This document shows positions 11,331-22,916 of a stretch of 61,819 nucleotides of DNA, in pieces. Source of the DNA: Rhizomucor pusillus (lineage: Eukaryota > Mucoromycota > Mucoromycetes > Mucorales > Lichtheimiaceae); the NCBI GenBank assembly GCA_900175165.2, contig FWWN02000596.1, positions 1-61,819 on the forward strand, given 5' to 3'. The notes under the pieces are model-generated. The model did no database searches, was not told where the DNA came from, and saw only the letters and a program-made list of their open reading frames with translations. The position numbers and the translations under genes are program-made. The stretch's first letter is position 1. Each line of letters begins with the position of its first letter.

Positions 11331-13595
11331 TTCAGACTGGTTGCTAAGAAGCACCCTTTCTAACTTTTTATAGCTGCCAATGAGTAGTTAAAATCCCATT
11401 GCCATAGTATAGTGTAGTTTCTGGTCACCCTTTCTGCGCAGGACCCAATGCCATAAAGGATAGTATGACTTGCCCTCCTTCCCACCCTTCGCCCCATATC
11501 TCATTGTATGATGATAACTTATGTATTAAATACAATTTCTTTTATATTTCGGCAAAATAAAGCTATGCATAGGCGAAGGATAATGTTATCAACAACGACC
11601 TTATCTGCAGAGCAAGGAATTCGCCGTTGAAACAAGTCATGTGATGGAAATATTTTGCGGATAGTCAGATATAACATCCACGTCTGCACTCAAAGATCTC
11701 AGCAGATACATGATAGATGAATGGAGTGATAAAGAAAGAATAAAAGAAAGAAAGAATGTATGTAGTAGAGACAGAAGCGGCACATGCTCCTTTTAAATGT
11801 TTGAATCGCCAACGCATGGATGCCACGTACGCACGTTTGAGCAATAGTTCGATCGCGTTGAATTCATGCAAAATACAAATCTGACAAAATCCGTTTGTAT
11901 GCAACAAATTTTCAGAACGCAAATGTACACAAAGGATCAGCGCAAAAGATCTATACTGTTGACGCAAAGCTGAATGAAATATCCTGTAATTTTGTAACTC
12001 TCACACCCCTTTCTTTCTCTTTTTTGTTTTTACCAACTTCGTGCTTTCTCTATCCTTTTGACATCGCAAGTAGTATGTTCTCTCTTCTTGTCAATCTAGA
12101 GCTTTACCCATTTCCGATCTTTCTCGAACAACTAGCTCAAATCCAACGCTACTATATTTTGAGGAAAGATTTGCGTTACAGAATGTGCTGACTAACAATA
12201 ACTACAGCTAATATAACCATCACATAAAAGAAATATCATCAATTATCATCATTGTTTTTGCACAATTCCTTCGTTCGATCACTTACCACGAGTCAACCTT
12301 GTTGCAGTTGTCGCAACAAGCACCTCCGCAACGTAAATGTTCCCTCTGAGTTAGTAAGTACATAGTTCAAAAAGAGTCCCGTATTCAATGCATCGTCACT
12401 CCCCCGAAGGGCGAGCTCGCCAGCGGAACGAGCTGCCGGAAGAAAAGAAAAAGGTCCCCGTTACCGATCTAATTCCTGTCATTAATTGCCGCAGTCGTCT
12501 CGTGTATTAAATGTAATATTGAGCAAGTATTTGAAAGAAGATTTGAAAGGAGGAGATATCCCGTTACCGACCCAACTTGATATGTATCCTAGAAACCGCA
12601 CAGGAAGATGAATGATTGGCGAAAACAAGAGTCAAAAAAAAGGAAGCCGATAAAGTCTGGAGTGACTCAGATCCAATTGCACGGCTCCTGAAACATGCCA
12701 TGACTCTCGAGCAGCGTGACATACTGCCCAGAGGCTAAAGCGGAAGAGTCTTTGTAATCGTCTGGAGTTAGCCAGAGCATACACGCGTTTGTGTCTGTAA
12801 AGGTATGGGTCTTCTTGCGCGCCAAAAAGGACTCGGCTGAGAAGCTTCAGCATCGTGGACATCAAGACATCTTCAGAGTGCATGATGGAGGAGTTTGAAC
12901 TTGGATGATCTTACAGCAAGTATTGATCAAATAATGCATGCTTCCATTGACGTGCTTGCGAGACCTAAAGGATCGCGATGGATGAACGAAACGACCGATA
13001 GAAGAGAAGAGAGGGAGTGCGTTTGAAACGGTTCGTTTCAATCTTTTTATCCTTTGTTTCCATCAGATGCTCGTCATATGCTTCATATTCAAGTCTAATG
13101 CATGACAGCAAAGCATTGCTTTGCACGCAGCTTAGTGTTAAAAAAGACACCAGCAAGCGAAGTACGGTCCTCCAGGTACTCAAACAAGTAAAGAAAGTAG
13201 AGAACCGGATCGACTGTTACCAATGCGGCAAAATGCTTATCTGAATAGACAACATATAGTGCATCTAAAGGAATTCATTCAAACTGCAACGCTGTTTAGT
13301 AAGTTGGATAGTTTGCCAGCCTAGCGACTGAGCTGAACATGATGAACGACCAGCCAAATTGCGTGAACGAGTTCATGAATGTCCGCTAGCGGTAACCTGA
13401 AGTTACTTTACGTCTAACTACTCCTTCGATGTTGTCTTACTGCAGGATCTTATCCGCTCAAGTGTCAAAGCTTTTTACTTATTGCAGACGCAAGAAAGAA
13501 TACAACGTCTATAAGATGAATTATTCAGTGTGCAGTTTACAAAAAATGAGATGATGTTTAATGTTATTAATAGGATGCAAACGTTGGTAATGACA
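11331..13595. other. 2.2-kb stretch with no recognisable gene
   Basis: Several short open frames exist (for example 11895-12191 plus and 12632-12883 minus), none with a known motif or supporting splice pattern. Composition is AT-rich with pyrimidine tracts near 12000-12060. Part of this must be the 3' flank of UTP5. Confidence 0.45.
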
Positions 13596-15936
13596 TTAGT
13601 CTTCGTCCCTTTCTTCCCCATCTTGTTCGCTGGCAGCGTCAACCATCTCTTCATCGTCATCTTCCTCCAATGCCATATCACCATCCAGTTCGACTTCGGA
13701 GTCCTCAGCCTCGAGATCACTTGCCATAGTCTCATGGTGACCAGATTCCGCCTCATCGTCAGAATCCTGCTCTACATAAACATTCGCCAGACTTTCATCC
13801 TCCATGTCGATGTCGTTGCCGGCGGCATACCGTTGACGAGTATCGATTTGACTTTCAATCAAGTCGAGACGGCCTTTCAGGGCAAGAAGCCTAGGGAACA
13901 TTTTCATGCGTCCATCCAGTGCTTGATAGAACAACGCCAGCTGATTAATCAGATCGGGGACCGTCATGAAATAAGCGGTATGGACCTGTAGAATAGCTTT
14001 TATCCATTGCATCAGAGCACGTCCTCTTGCAGGTTTCTCTTGGAAGCGTTCGATCAGTTGCTGTAGAAATGGAATGACATATGCCGTAGGTAGCCGCTGT
14101 ACTGTGCTGCGAATAATCTGGGGTTCACTGTGTCTCAAACAAGCTTCTAACAAGGCTCCGTCGTTGGTATGTAATGCTTGTACCAGTGCTTGCTGCAAGG
14201 AACCAGCTGATGGGACAGGTACAGATTTTTTCGGTGGCCGAGATTCCATCTTATTATGTTCCTTGACCTGTGCATCTCCTTCACTCATCCGTCGTAATTT
14301 CTCTTCTATTGAAAGCTCCTTCTTTTCATTTTCTGCTTCGACATCGTTCAGCATAGGTTGTTTGACAGCCAGGTCCGAATCTCCGACCACATTTGCCGTC
14401 TCTTCATCGTAGCGTTGACGTGTAGCGTTCTGAATCATCATAGAACAGAGAAATTATGTCAGATGAAGCAATCGTACATCAATCATCTATACATACCATG
14501 CTCGTAATCTTGGACTGCTCGTCCAATAGATAGTTACCAACAGATTTCCGCGTTAAGATAATATCCTGCAACGGCACACCGGAGGATTCGTCGATGTAAT
14601 TCTATAACAATGTAAATGTCAAGCACCAAATTCCTTGAAACATAACTTATCTACGTACCAAAACTTCAAAGAATGGTCGGACACTCGAGCCCCGGGCAAC
14701 GATCACTGATTTCCCGGTGTCGCTAACTGCAAACTTTGCAGTAATGATAGGTATTAACGTATCTTCAGATTGGCTTGATACAATCTTGATATTTGTTTCG
14801 GGCTGTCTAGTCATTGCACGCGCAGCCTTTCGGCGAGACTTGAAAGTCGACGAGTTACTCATTGATGCTGCATTTTGCCATATGCCTAACACACCGTCTT
14901 CGGAAACTGCCAAGACAGAAGGCTCATTTTGGAAGAAATCAACGTGTGAGACATTATTTTCCATAGTCAAAACGGTCAAGTTATTGGTATTGTTGTTTGA
15001 TGCTTGAGCGTCCCACACGTTGACATATCGATCATTCTCGGCTATTGATATTAAAACGTCGTCTTCAAAGGAAAATAGAAGTTCTTTCACAGCGCTAGCA
15101 TGGCCCATATATTTCTACGAAAAAAAAAACCAGTCAATCGCTGCATCACTGAAGCGCTATTCTTATCTAGTCGATTACCTTGACAACATGCCATTCCTTC
15201 AAGCTGTATAAACTTATGGTGTGACCAGCCACGGCTAACTTCGTCTCATCGTGACTCAATTTGAGCCTTCGTACATGCTTCTCGTCAACTTTCCATTTTC
15301 TACATACAAAGTACTCAGCAAATCTTCAATACAAAGCTTAGGTTGATCGCACATACCCAGTTTCTTTGGAGTGCACAATGTCCCATTCTACAATATAGCC
15401 ATCCTCTGCAACCGAATAACCTTTGGTACCTGCTCGATTAAGAACGAAATCCATGACAGGTGTAGTGTGTGCGTTCGCCAGTCTTTTTACAACAGATCCA
15501 TGAGCCAAAGAGTAGAGGATGACAGATCCAGTGTGGGTACCGAGAGCAACAATCTGCAGCGTCCCTCGAGACCGTCGTTTGCCGTTTTCCTGTGAATCCT
15601 GCTTTTGCTTAGGACAAGACTTGCAAAAAAACCAGCGTTGTACATGCGAGTAGTGATACTTACTGTAGCGTGCTCCTTATCGTCGGCAATATTTCCCCAG
15701 GTAAGACTGGTGAACTTTTCCTTATTCTCCGAAGAATAGTCATTGTTGACAGCACCAGATCGAATGTTAAAAATACGTAAACGGTGTCGATCTATACCGT
15801 GGGTGACCAGAGCAAAATAAGCAGGTTTAGGGTTGTCATCGAAAGCCGAAAATAGAATGCCGGCAGTAGCAGTGGCGGTGGCAGAGGTTGTAAAAGCCGA
15901 AATGTTCGTTTTCTGCTGCTTAAACGTTTTGACCAT
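13596..15936 (-). CDS. UTP5: U3 snoRNP/t-UTP component UTP5 (WDR43 homologue)
   Basis: Six exons: 15936-15664, 15589-15357, 15299-15179, 15114-14659, 14601-14497, 14429-13596 (673 aa). The N-terminal half holds WD40-type blades (GTLQIVALGTHTGSVILYSL, KGYSVAEDGYIVEWD, AENDRYVNVWDAQ, VSEDGVLGIWQN). The C-terminal half carries the Utp12 domain (LQQALVQALHTNDGALLEAC, VQRLPTAYVIPFLQQLIERF, QWIKAILQVHTAY), and the protein ends in a highly acidic tail. This architecture is that of Utp5/WDR43, which acts in the nucleolus with the tUTP subcomplex in rDNA transcription and early 18S processing. The ATG at 15936 (MVKTFKQQ) is the first in frame; the extension to 15984 starts with GTG. All introns are 57-74 nt and in phase. 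Confidence 0.92.
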
Positions 15937-18354
15937 TTTCCCTCGATCTTCTCCTCTGCAGAAAACCTGAACTTTTTTCGCCACTCACCTCTTTCAATCG
16001 CATTTACTGAAACCCGGTCACGGGGTGGCTGAGATTTAATACTGAATGCATTGGAGATCCATCAGAAGAGCCAATCCCACTAAGATTATCCATAGAGACA
16101 GAAACTATTTTATTATGAAAAAGATCATTGAAGGTTCAGTAAATCAAGCACTACAATCAAGGAATCCAAGCTTTCATACTTTCAGGCATATTGGCCTATG
16201 ATCGGTTTCTGAAAATTTCCTGATTTCCATCCATTATCTATGAATAAGGTATGTCTATTTTATAAAAAGAGCTTCTCGCACAGCTCTCAATTCTTTTTCT
16301 TTGCTGGGAAGTAGCCTCTGTCTTGAATGCTAGCCTGTAAGTATCGGATTAAACGTCTTCATCAGTACACATTTTAACCTTTGCTTTAAAGCTCTTTTTT
16401 GCAGCGTTTCACTCCAATCGCAGCCAGCACCACCACAGGACCTTTCAGCGTAAGCCCTGCACAATTTTTCTTCTGTACTATGGCCACGGTATCAACGTAA
16501 GTTTTCGCCTGTGTATATACATGTAATTTAGGTATTGGTAAATGCATCATGGCTGCTCCATTGGTTTCCCTGAAGTCGGTAAATGCTTTCGCCTAAGTGA
16601 CATCAATGATTGTTCGGTTGATATCAGGATTCTACTAAAAATCTACTAAAAATCTTCGCTTCTTCGATATGTCCCTTCCTTATTGTTTCTTTTCCGTGCA
16701 TCTTATTTGCTCTCGATTGTCTTGCTACCTTTGTAATTTTATTTTTTCGATTTTTTTATACAATAAAGATTCTCTGATACGTAACTTGAAAGAATGTTCC
16801 TTCCATTCGAAAGTGATGGTGCTATATGCATACATGCTTCTGAAATCAAATTGGCGCTTAGATAAGAATCATAATTATGGACATTGCTTTATTATATTTT
16901 GGCAGATTCAATGACAAATGGGAGGTACTGCGAAGCATACTTCCCGTTAACAGCCCATTCCCTATGTACCGGTTTTGTTTGACATATGTCGCTAACAATT
17001 CACTGACATTGGAAATATAAACTTTTTAAATGATGATAGTATTGACAATAAAAATACTTGCATTCTTAAGCAAAAAGCTGTCAAGATTTCTGTTTGGTTC
17101 TGATCGAAGGCATTTAGCCTTTTTCAAACGACTCCTGTCTCCCAGCCCTTAAACTGTAAAATGTAGGAATATTACTGGGATCGGAAACGATGCCTCATAA
17201 GAAATTTCGACGTAAACTTCTCACTCCAAGGATAGAGCTACCAGAGTCCTTTCCTCGAGGTTCTGCTGCAGACTAGAAGGATTCTGGCTTATCTATTCCT
17301 CATTACGCTCGCACCATATTCTAGTACAGAGACCTTCAGAACGCGTTTCTGTGCAGAGAATATCTCCATTAACTTATCCTTTACGTTTAACGTCATCTCT
17401 TTGTCCATTCTATCATCAACGCTTGGTCTCCAATTTGCAGCCAATTCCACCTCCGTCAGTGCTCCCTCATTCCTTGTGATATCCCTCTTGTTCACGTAAC
17501 CCGTTACAAGGTTCCCGCCGAATATGGGACATTGATTGGGGTCATATATACGCCCCACGCTTGTGTCTAAGTGAGCCGAACGAAAAGATTAGACGAAATG
17601 TGCAGGTCCCAAGGAAAAGCCGAGAGGGATCCTAGAGATATCAATTATTATCTTTGATCGTTCAGGATTCATTTTCCATAGCTACTTACTCGGCGACGTG
17701 AGAAAAAAAAACAGCCGGAAAAAAACAAAGGAACACTGAAAAACCGGCGGGACGTGCTGTAAAGATCAACAGTCAGCAAAAGAAGACTCTTGAAAAGTAG
17801 TTCTTGCAAACATACATATACCAAAGTGACAATCGCAAGCAGTCCAAGATGCAATGGACAGGACAGGAACACCATCTTTATACAGTGACGTGATCCTGAC
17901 AACAATCAGTAGTCAGGAGAAACTCTTTACCAACGTCAATCAGGCTTTTCCGGAAAAGAAGCAACGTTTCTGGACAACAGTCATTCTTTTTCGGACAACT
18001 ATCTACTGGTTTTGAAGTTCATTATCATTTTGATCAAGACTGGAACAATACGATGATGCTTCTTGTTCCTCTATTGAGTTATTTCTTAACAATAGTTGGT
18101 GTTGATTTACCATGCTTAGCACGGTGATAATCACGTCAAGGCGCATTTGTAGAAGTATCCCGAATATATTATACTAACAATGTCAAGTTGACGACAAGTA
18201 ATTTCTTGGATGTTGAAAAAAGTATAACGCGAAAAGGATATCAAAGCATTGAACAAGGAAACAGAGAAGAAATATCTATCCCTACCTCCCAGCAGGCTGC
18301 CAATCTTACTAGTACTTTCCCTTCGTAATTAAGTAATAGGAATCAAAGGTTTAC
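15937..18354. other. 2.4-kb stretch with weak exon-like signals only
   Basis: On the plus strand around 16337-16550 there are several good donor and acceptor words (ctGTAAGTatc, tttttTGCAGcg, cagcGTAAGcc, caacGTAAGtt, atTTAGg) but no reading frame I can join into a credible protein. On the minus strand 17560-17289 is an open frame of about 90 codons without its own ATG (see its own entry). The rest is AT-rich with no domain visible. Confidence 0.35.
17289..17560 (-). CDS. Possible exon of an unrecognised protein
   Basis: Minus-strand open frame reading GRIYDPNQCPIFGG, GYVNKRDITRNEGALTEVEL and VDDRMDKEMTLNVKDKLMEI, ending at a stop at 17289. Composition is protein-like and unlike neighbouring noise. 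It lacks an ATG, and an acceptor-like cacaag sits just upstream. Candidate upstream exons at 17640-17880 (starting MVFLSCPLHLGLLAIVTL) do not join it in frame. No family recognised. It may be the last exon of a short gene or a gene fragment. Confidence 0.3.
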
Positions 18355-18747
18355 ATGCCTTCGCTAGAAGGAGCAACCTCTATTCACAACATACTTCGAC
18401 GAACGAACTTCTTCGTGCACGGAGGATGTCGTTCTTTCTTGTCGACTTTCAAGATGGTAAGTGTTAAGTTGTCCCTAAGTCGAAAAGAATATCTATTGAT
18501 TTCTTTCCGAAGGTCCAAACGCAAATAGTCTGGACACGATCCTATATCACATACCCTAAATTTGCTACCAAGAAAGCCACCCAGGAATCGACAACATCGC
18601 CGATTTTGGTCTAATGTCTAGCCAGAACTTGCAAACATTCTGTATAAGCTGGATCTGCTGAACCAAGGTGAGACCTATCAGCCGCGGCAAACACAGCCAT
18701 CAGCACCGATGCCGCCATCCGTGGATTTTCTGCGTTCGATCGGATAA
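18355..18747 (+). CDS. Candidate small spliced gene, structure ambiguous
   Basis: Exon 1 (18355-18456) starts with ATG and encodes 34 residues with a basic, mitochondrial-presequence-like look (IHNILRRTNFFVHGGCRSF); it ends at a strong GTAAGT donor. Two continuations both keep frame. The first is 18513-18614 (VQTQIVWTRSYITYPKFATK ... then stop), giving 67 aa. The second is 18622-18747 (PELANILYKLDLLNQGETYQ ... VDFLRSIG, then stop), giving 76 aa with a 165-nt intron. The two exons are separated by only a few bases, gtctaatgtctag, itself bounded by GT and AG. No family recognised. Confidence 0.35.
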
Positions 18748-19334
18748 GCACCCTTCCTCCAACCCCCAGTACAAATCCCTTCCCCTTCCCTCTCTTTTGA
18801 TTTTTTTCGTTGAATATGCGACTTCATCTACTATTTTTTTCCAGACCATTTGTGCTGAAGAGTAAATTCATTAGGGCGTGAGCGCAGCCTTATTCCTGCT
18901 TTTTCGCTCTAGCTGGTTCTCAGGGAAAAAGAACAAAACCTTTCCTAGCTAAAAGGTTAAAAGAAGACGAAGGTATGCAGAACTATAATGAGGAGATTGG
19001 AAAAGAAAGGCAAGACGGGAGAAGCAACGAAAAGAAACTTATCGGACTTTTATGCCGTAACAACTGGTGTAATGCGTGGCTTATTTTGTTTAAGGAGTTT
19101 TGGTATATTGAAAAATGGTTAATAATAGAAAACTAAGCGAATACGTGAATGCTTCAAGAGATAAATTATATGAAACTGCAAAGGGAAGAAATGTGACGAA
19201 AAAATAGGGAACTAGTTCAAAAAATGAAACTCCTAAAATCGCGTATTCCATTTGCGGACGTTGTGCTTCACTGGTCCGCTGTTCTGTTGCACCGACTAAC
19301 GTGGCTTGACACGGTTTCCCGCTGCTTCCACACC
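18748..19334. other. Intergenic, upstream of ARP9
   Basis: No gene visible. The plus-strand open frame through 18668-18865 partly overlaps the preceding candidate exon in another frame. The ARP9 promoter should lie in the last few hundred bases. Confidence 0.4.
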
Positions 19335-20888
19335 ATGGCATTGACATTGAGGGAGGAAAACTTTGTGGTTATAGATGTTGGATCGTCCGTAACAAAGGCA
19401 GGGATAGGGATGCAGGACACAAATAAACCGCCATCGGTTGTAGGTTGCATTTACGCCGGAAAGAGTGAGAAATGTCTAAGAGCGCGAATATTGTAGATTG
19501 TTGACATGGCCGACTTTGACTATCCTATAAGAAATAACGAGATTATATCCTGGGAAGGATTAGAAGCATGCTGGTACGACTAGCGCTGATGTACTATCAC
19601 AAAATATGATGGAAATGCTCACACTGAGATAGGCACCGTATATTATTCAAGGAATTACGCATTAAAAAGACGCAGAATGAGAGCGCCGTGCTGTTGACAG
19701 TTCCGTTCAATTGGTCAAAGCTCGAGTATGAACGTATCACACAGATATTTTTCGAAAGCTTCAATGTTCCTGGAATGTATATTGCACCTCAGCCGCTGCT
19801 CGCCCTCTACGGATGTGGATCAGTATCCGGCATAATCGTTGACATTGGTTATGAAACTACAGGTGACTTCAGAAGATCATGACGATTTAAATACATGGTA
19901 ATAATGATTGGATGTTTCTCTAGATGTAAATATTGTCATTGACAGCATCGTGCAAACGCAGTCGAGCTTCACATTATCCATCGGCGGCAAGCATTTTGAC
20001 CAGCATCTTTTGAAACTCATGAAGAACGACGGAGCACTGGTGGAAGAGTTCGAAAAGCTAAAGAACGAGGGCATTGAACTGAACGACGAATTTGCATGTT
20101 TTGTTAAGCAGCAGCCTGATGTGTGCCACGTGCTAGTCGGTCATGAAACCAAACCGAACGCAGATGCTGGCACATCCTTGAGCGCATTGGACTCTGTTGC
20201 AGCCGTAGCGACAGAAGAATCTTTGGAAGAAGATACTGAAATGCCCGAGAAAGAAGAGGAAGAAACTGCGAAAGACGTACCTGAAACAATACAAGTCGAA
20301 TACAAAGGCCACAAAGTACGTAAACATGGTTATTACAGCCAGATACATCATCGATATTGAACTTAAATGATATAGTTCACGATTGGACCGTATCGCCATA
20401 AAGTATATGATCCGCTTTTCATGCCCGAGCTTGCTGGACAAAGCGGGCTTGGACTTGTTGACACTATACGACTTGCAACTTCCAACTGCGAGCCACCGGA
20501 AATTCGACCTAAGTTGTGGGAAAATGTCGTACTATGTGGCGGCAGTAGTCTGATAAAAGGATTACATGCTCGCTTAAAGGCAGAGATCAACCGTGTATTA
20601 CCATGCTCAGAGAATATCGGCGACGCACAGCCGCGGCAAGCGTCATTCTTACGGATACCAGACTACTTTACAGTTCTCAAAGAAAAACAGTATCAGCAGT
20701 ACTGTACATGGTTAGGAGGAGAAATTGTTGCAAAGGTATATCGAGGAGATAAAACAGGTGAAATGTACAACTATTCAATCCTCATGCTTTTGCTTCCCTA
20801 GTTGGTATTCATCGACGCTAAGAACTATATCAGTAAAGTCGACTACAATGAGCACGGGCCATCCGTCGTACATACAAAAAGCTATTAA
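19335..20888 (+). CDS. ARP9: Actin-related protein 9 (SWI/SNF-RSC type)
   Basis: Six exons: 19335-19439, 19497-19573, 19633-19862, 19924-20315, 20376-20735, 20802-20888 (416 aa). Actin-fold markers are VVIDVGSSVTKAGIG (phosphate 1), LLTVPFNWSKLEYERI, LLALYGCGSVSGIIVDIGYE (phosphate 2), LSIGGKHFD and VVLCGGSSLIKGLHARLKAE. The C-terminus (IPDYFTVLKEKQYQQYCTWL, GGEIVAKLVFIDAKNYI, VDYNEHGP) closely follows the tail of yeast Arp9, which argues for ARP9 rather than a dynactin ARP. An acidic insert of about 40 residues (TEESLEEDTEMPEKEEEETA) sits between the third and fourth blocks. Arp9 works with Arp7-type partners on the HSA helix of remodelling ATPases. The exon 2/3 junction was chosen because it restores LEACWHRILFKEL. 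Confidence 0.85.
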
Positions 20889-21194
20889 ACGAGACTTAGT
20901 ATAATAAACGGTATCAATTTTTCTCATAACCAACAATGCAAGGCGGCGAACGTCGCAAAGGCATTCCATTAAATAATGGTCAATTTAAGTGTCATGCAGT
21001 CCAGCAGTACAAACAGTAAAGTGGATACAGTGCATACAGTGTGCGCGCATACTAAGTTGTGATTCTCGGATATGAAAACTCTTCCCACTGTTTTCCTTGA
21101 AAACATAGTAATCTCATACTAACCATCATTCAGTTAAGTTACAAATTTTGCTACTTACCCGCGCGCACTGTATTAGGTACTGATTAATATTACA
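20889..21194. other. Intergenic, 3' flank of ARP9
   Basis: About 300 bases with no coding signal, rich in tacagt/gtacag-type words (20998-21040). It leads into repeat A copy 2. Confidence 0.4.
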
Positions 21195-21955
21195 AATAAG
21201 CGCTTTCACGCTCACTTCGCTCGTTGCGCTTGGTGGGGAAACCCCACGTCTAAACCGAACTCAGTATAATAAACTCATTCGGCCTTCATAAACCTCCATT
21301 CTCCGGCGGTTTTGCATCCGTTTCGCTTCTGCACATAAGCACAACGCCATCGGCATTCGCATGAATCGATGTTTGGAAGAATAATACACTTAAGGTAGCT
21401 TCTTGCTGCTTCAAAACAAATCCTCAAACCGTGTTCTTATAACTTAGCAGTAGATTCCTAGTAAGACTTCTCCGGTCAACCTTCAAGTCTTGCTATTTTC
21501 AAGCAAAATCCTGTAATCGAGGCCTTGAAATTATCGGGAATCCACTGTAATAGTAGAAGGCTGTCCTGACCCGCCAACTCCAAGATCAACCGTTTCGCGC
21601 CTCTCCTCCTTCTTTTCTTCCGCTTCTACTTGCCATGCATCATTCTTATTTTAGTGACAAACTGACCTCACGGGTTACAAGTGCGTCTACTAGTTTAATT
21701 TGCTGCGGTGGACACAAACTGATACAGAAACACTAGGAGCGCGGTCTGGTCCCTCAAGCAGTTTGAGGACTACCCTTCGGGGTGTAAGTATCAATTATGA
21801 TTACACGGCAGTAGCACAAGATACTAACGTAATGCTCTTATGAATTCCCTTTTCTCAATCAACTACATTTGCTACTCGCTCTTGACTTCTTCATATGCAT
21901 TTCTGTATTCCTTTGTAATTTAACTTCTTAACTAATAATTTTACAACTATTCTTG
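21195..21955 (+). repeat. Long repeat family A, copy 2
   Basis: Matches copy 1 (9945-11330) in the same orientation and order but without the 680-bp internal segment; the junction is at 21560/21561. The 5' end begins with the cgct-rich motif and the cataaacctccattctccggcgg block shared with 790, 9170 and 52590. No coding potential. It is followed at 21960-22330 by retroelement-like scraps. Confidence 0.65.
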
Positions 21956-22154
21956 CAAAGGGCCAGAAAAGTTCTGGCCCTCAGCGTGCGCGTGTCAGGA
22001 AGGATGATGGTCATAAGGCATATTAGATGCTCAAGTAGTATCTCAAAGGCGAGGCTATCCGGTGGACGAGTAGCAGCTGACAACTAATACTGGATGTTTC
22101 TAAGCCTTGGCATCTTCCTCAGTTGAAACAAACATGAAGATGAGTATTGCGTTG

Positions 22155-22340
22155 GGAGCTTGTTACTTGACGTATTGGATACCTAAATACATGTCGATTA
22201 TGGTGCATTTAGTCTCCTGATCGAGCATGTCTGTAAATAGACCAGGTTCTAGATCCTGAAGTCGAGAGACGAGTTTGCCGGGAGGGATCCAGTCATAATG
22301 TGGACATGTTGGAAGAGAGTGAGGAGAAGATCCGGCCAAG
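22155..22340 (-). mobile_element. Gag-like fragment of a DIRS-type retroelement
   Basis: The minus-strand frame reads CPHYDWIPPGKLVSRLQDLE, then LFTDMLDQETKCTIIDMY. Position of Pro, Leu and Asp-Gln-Glu residues parallels the SDVERRTIIERY block of the element at 900-2260, so this looks like a diverged piece of a related gag. It is short and isolated. The call depends on comparison within the window only. Confidence 0.35.
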
Positions 22341-22916
22341 GGAGGTCGAAAGTCATCACCAGCAGGTTGCTGATTTCGCAACGGTACAGAAGTTACACCG
22401 ATGAATACAGGATCAAGGTGTACAGTGTACAATGTGCCATGTGCAACATCGAAATGAGCCATAAAAGGAACAATTGCCTCTCCGCGAGGTATGCGGAGCA
22501 AAACAAATCCCGATGAAAGCGACAGCCAGCTTATTCACAGAATATTGCAGTAACGTATACAAATTTAGCAGCTGCGCAATGCCAACCTAAGCTAATCGGT
22601 AGTCTTATTCTATAATGTAGTTGAGAGCCCTGCTGGAGATATGTTTGTACGCATGAACTTGAAATAAGAAAAGGATAGCCAAGAAGATAGATTTGCTTTC
22701 AATCCCACCGCATTTACGCGTGTGTTACCTAGCAAACTTTCCTCAGAAACTCATACATCTCTTCGTTTTCTTTGAACAATAACTCGCAAAGCAGGGAACA
22801 ATGGTATTTTAGGTGCCACCACTGGATTGTTATCACATCCTTTATTTTTTGTTGCCAGACCAGTCTGCAATATTTACTGCTGCCCTCCTTAACTTCTCCG
22901 TTCCTTCATTCGCTTA
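22341..22916. other. Intergenic, upstream of the DH-domain gene
   Basis: No gene visible. A pyrimidine-rich region (22840-22915) precedes the ATG at 22917. Confidence 0.4.

Noticed and set aside
12632..13244. Short open frames on both strands before UTP5
   Set aside because: Overlapping on opposite strands, no domain, no splice or promoter support; likely chance.
15937..15984. N-terminal extension of UTP5 (16 residues)
   Set aside because: It would start with GTG; the ATG at 15936 is the first proper start.
16337..16560. A small spliced gene suggested by several donor and acceptor words
   Set aside because: No combination gave a reading frame longer than about 25 residues without a stop.
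21985..22075. Gypsy gag-like words (YLKGEAIRWTSS)
   Set aside because: Only about 12 residues, with stops on both sides; too short to support a call.
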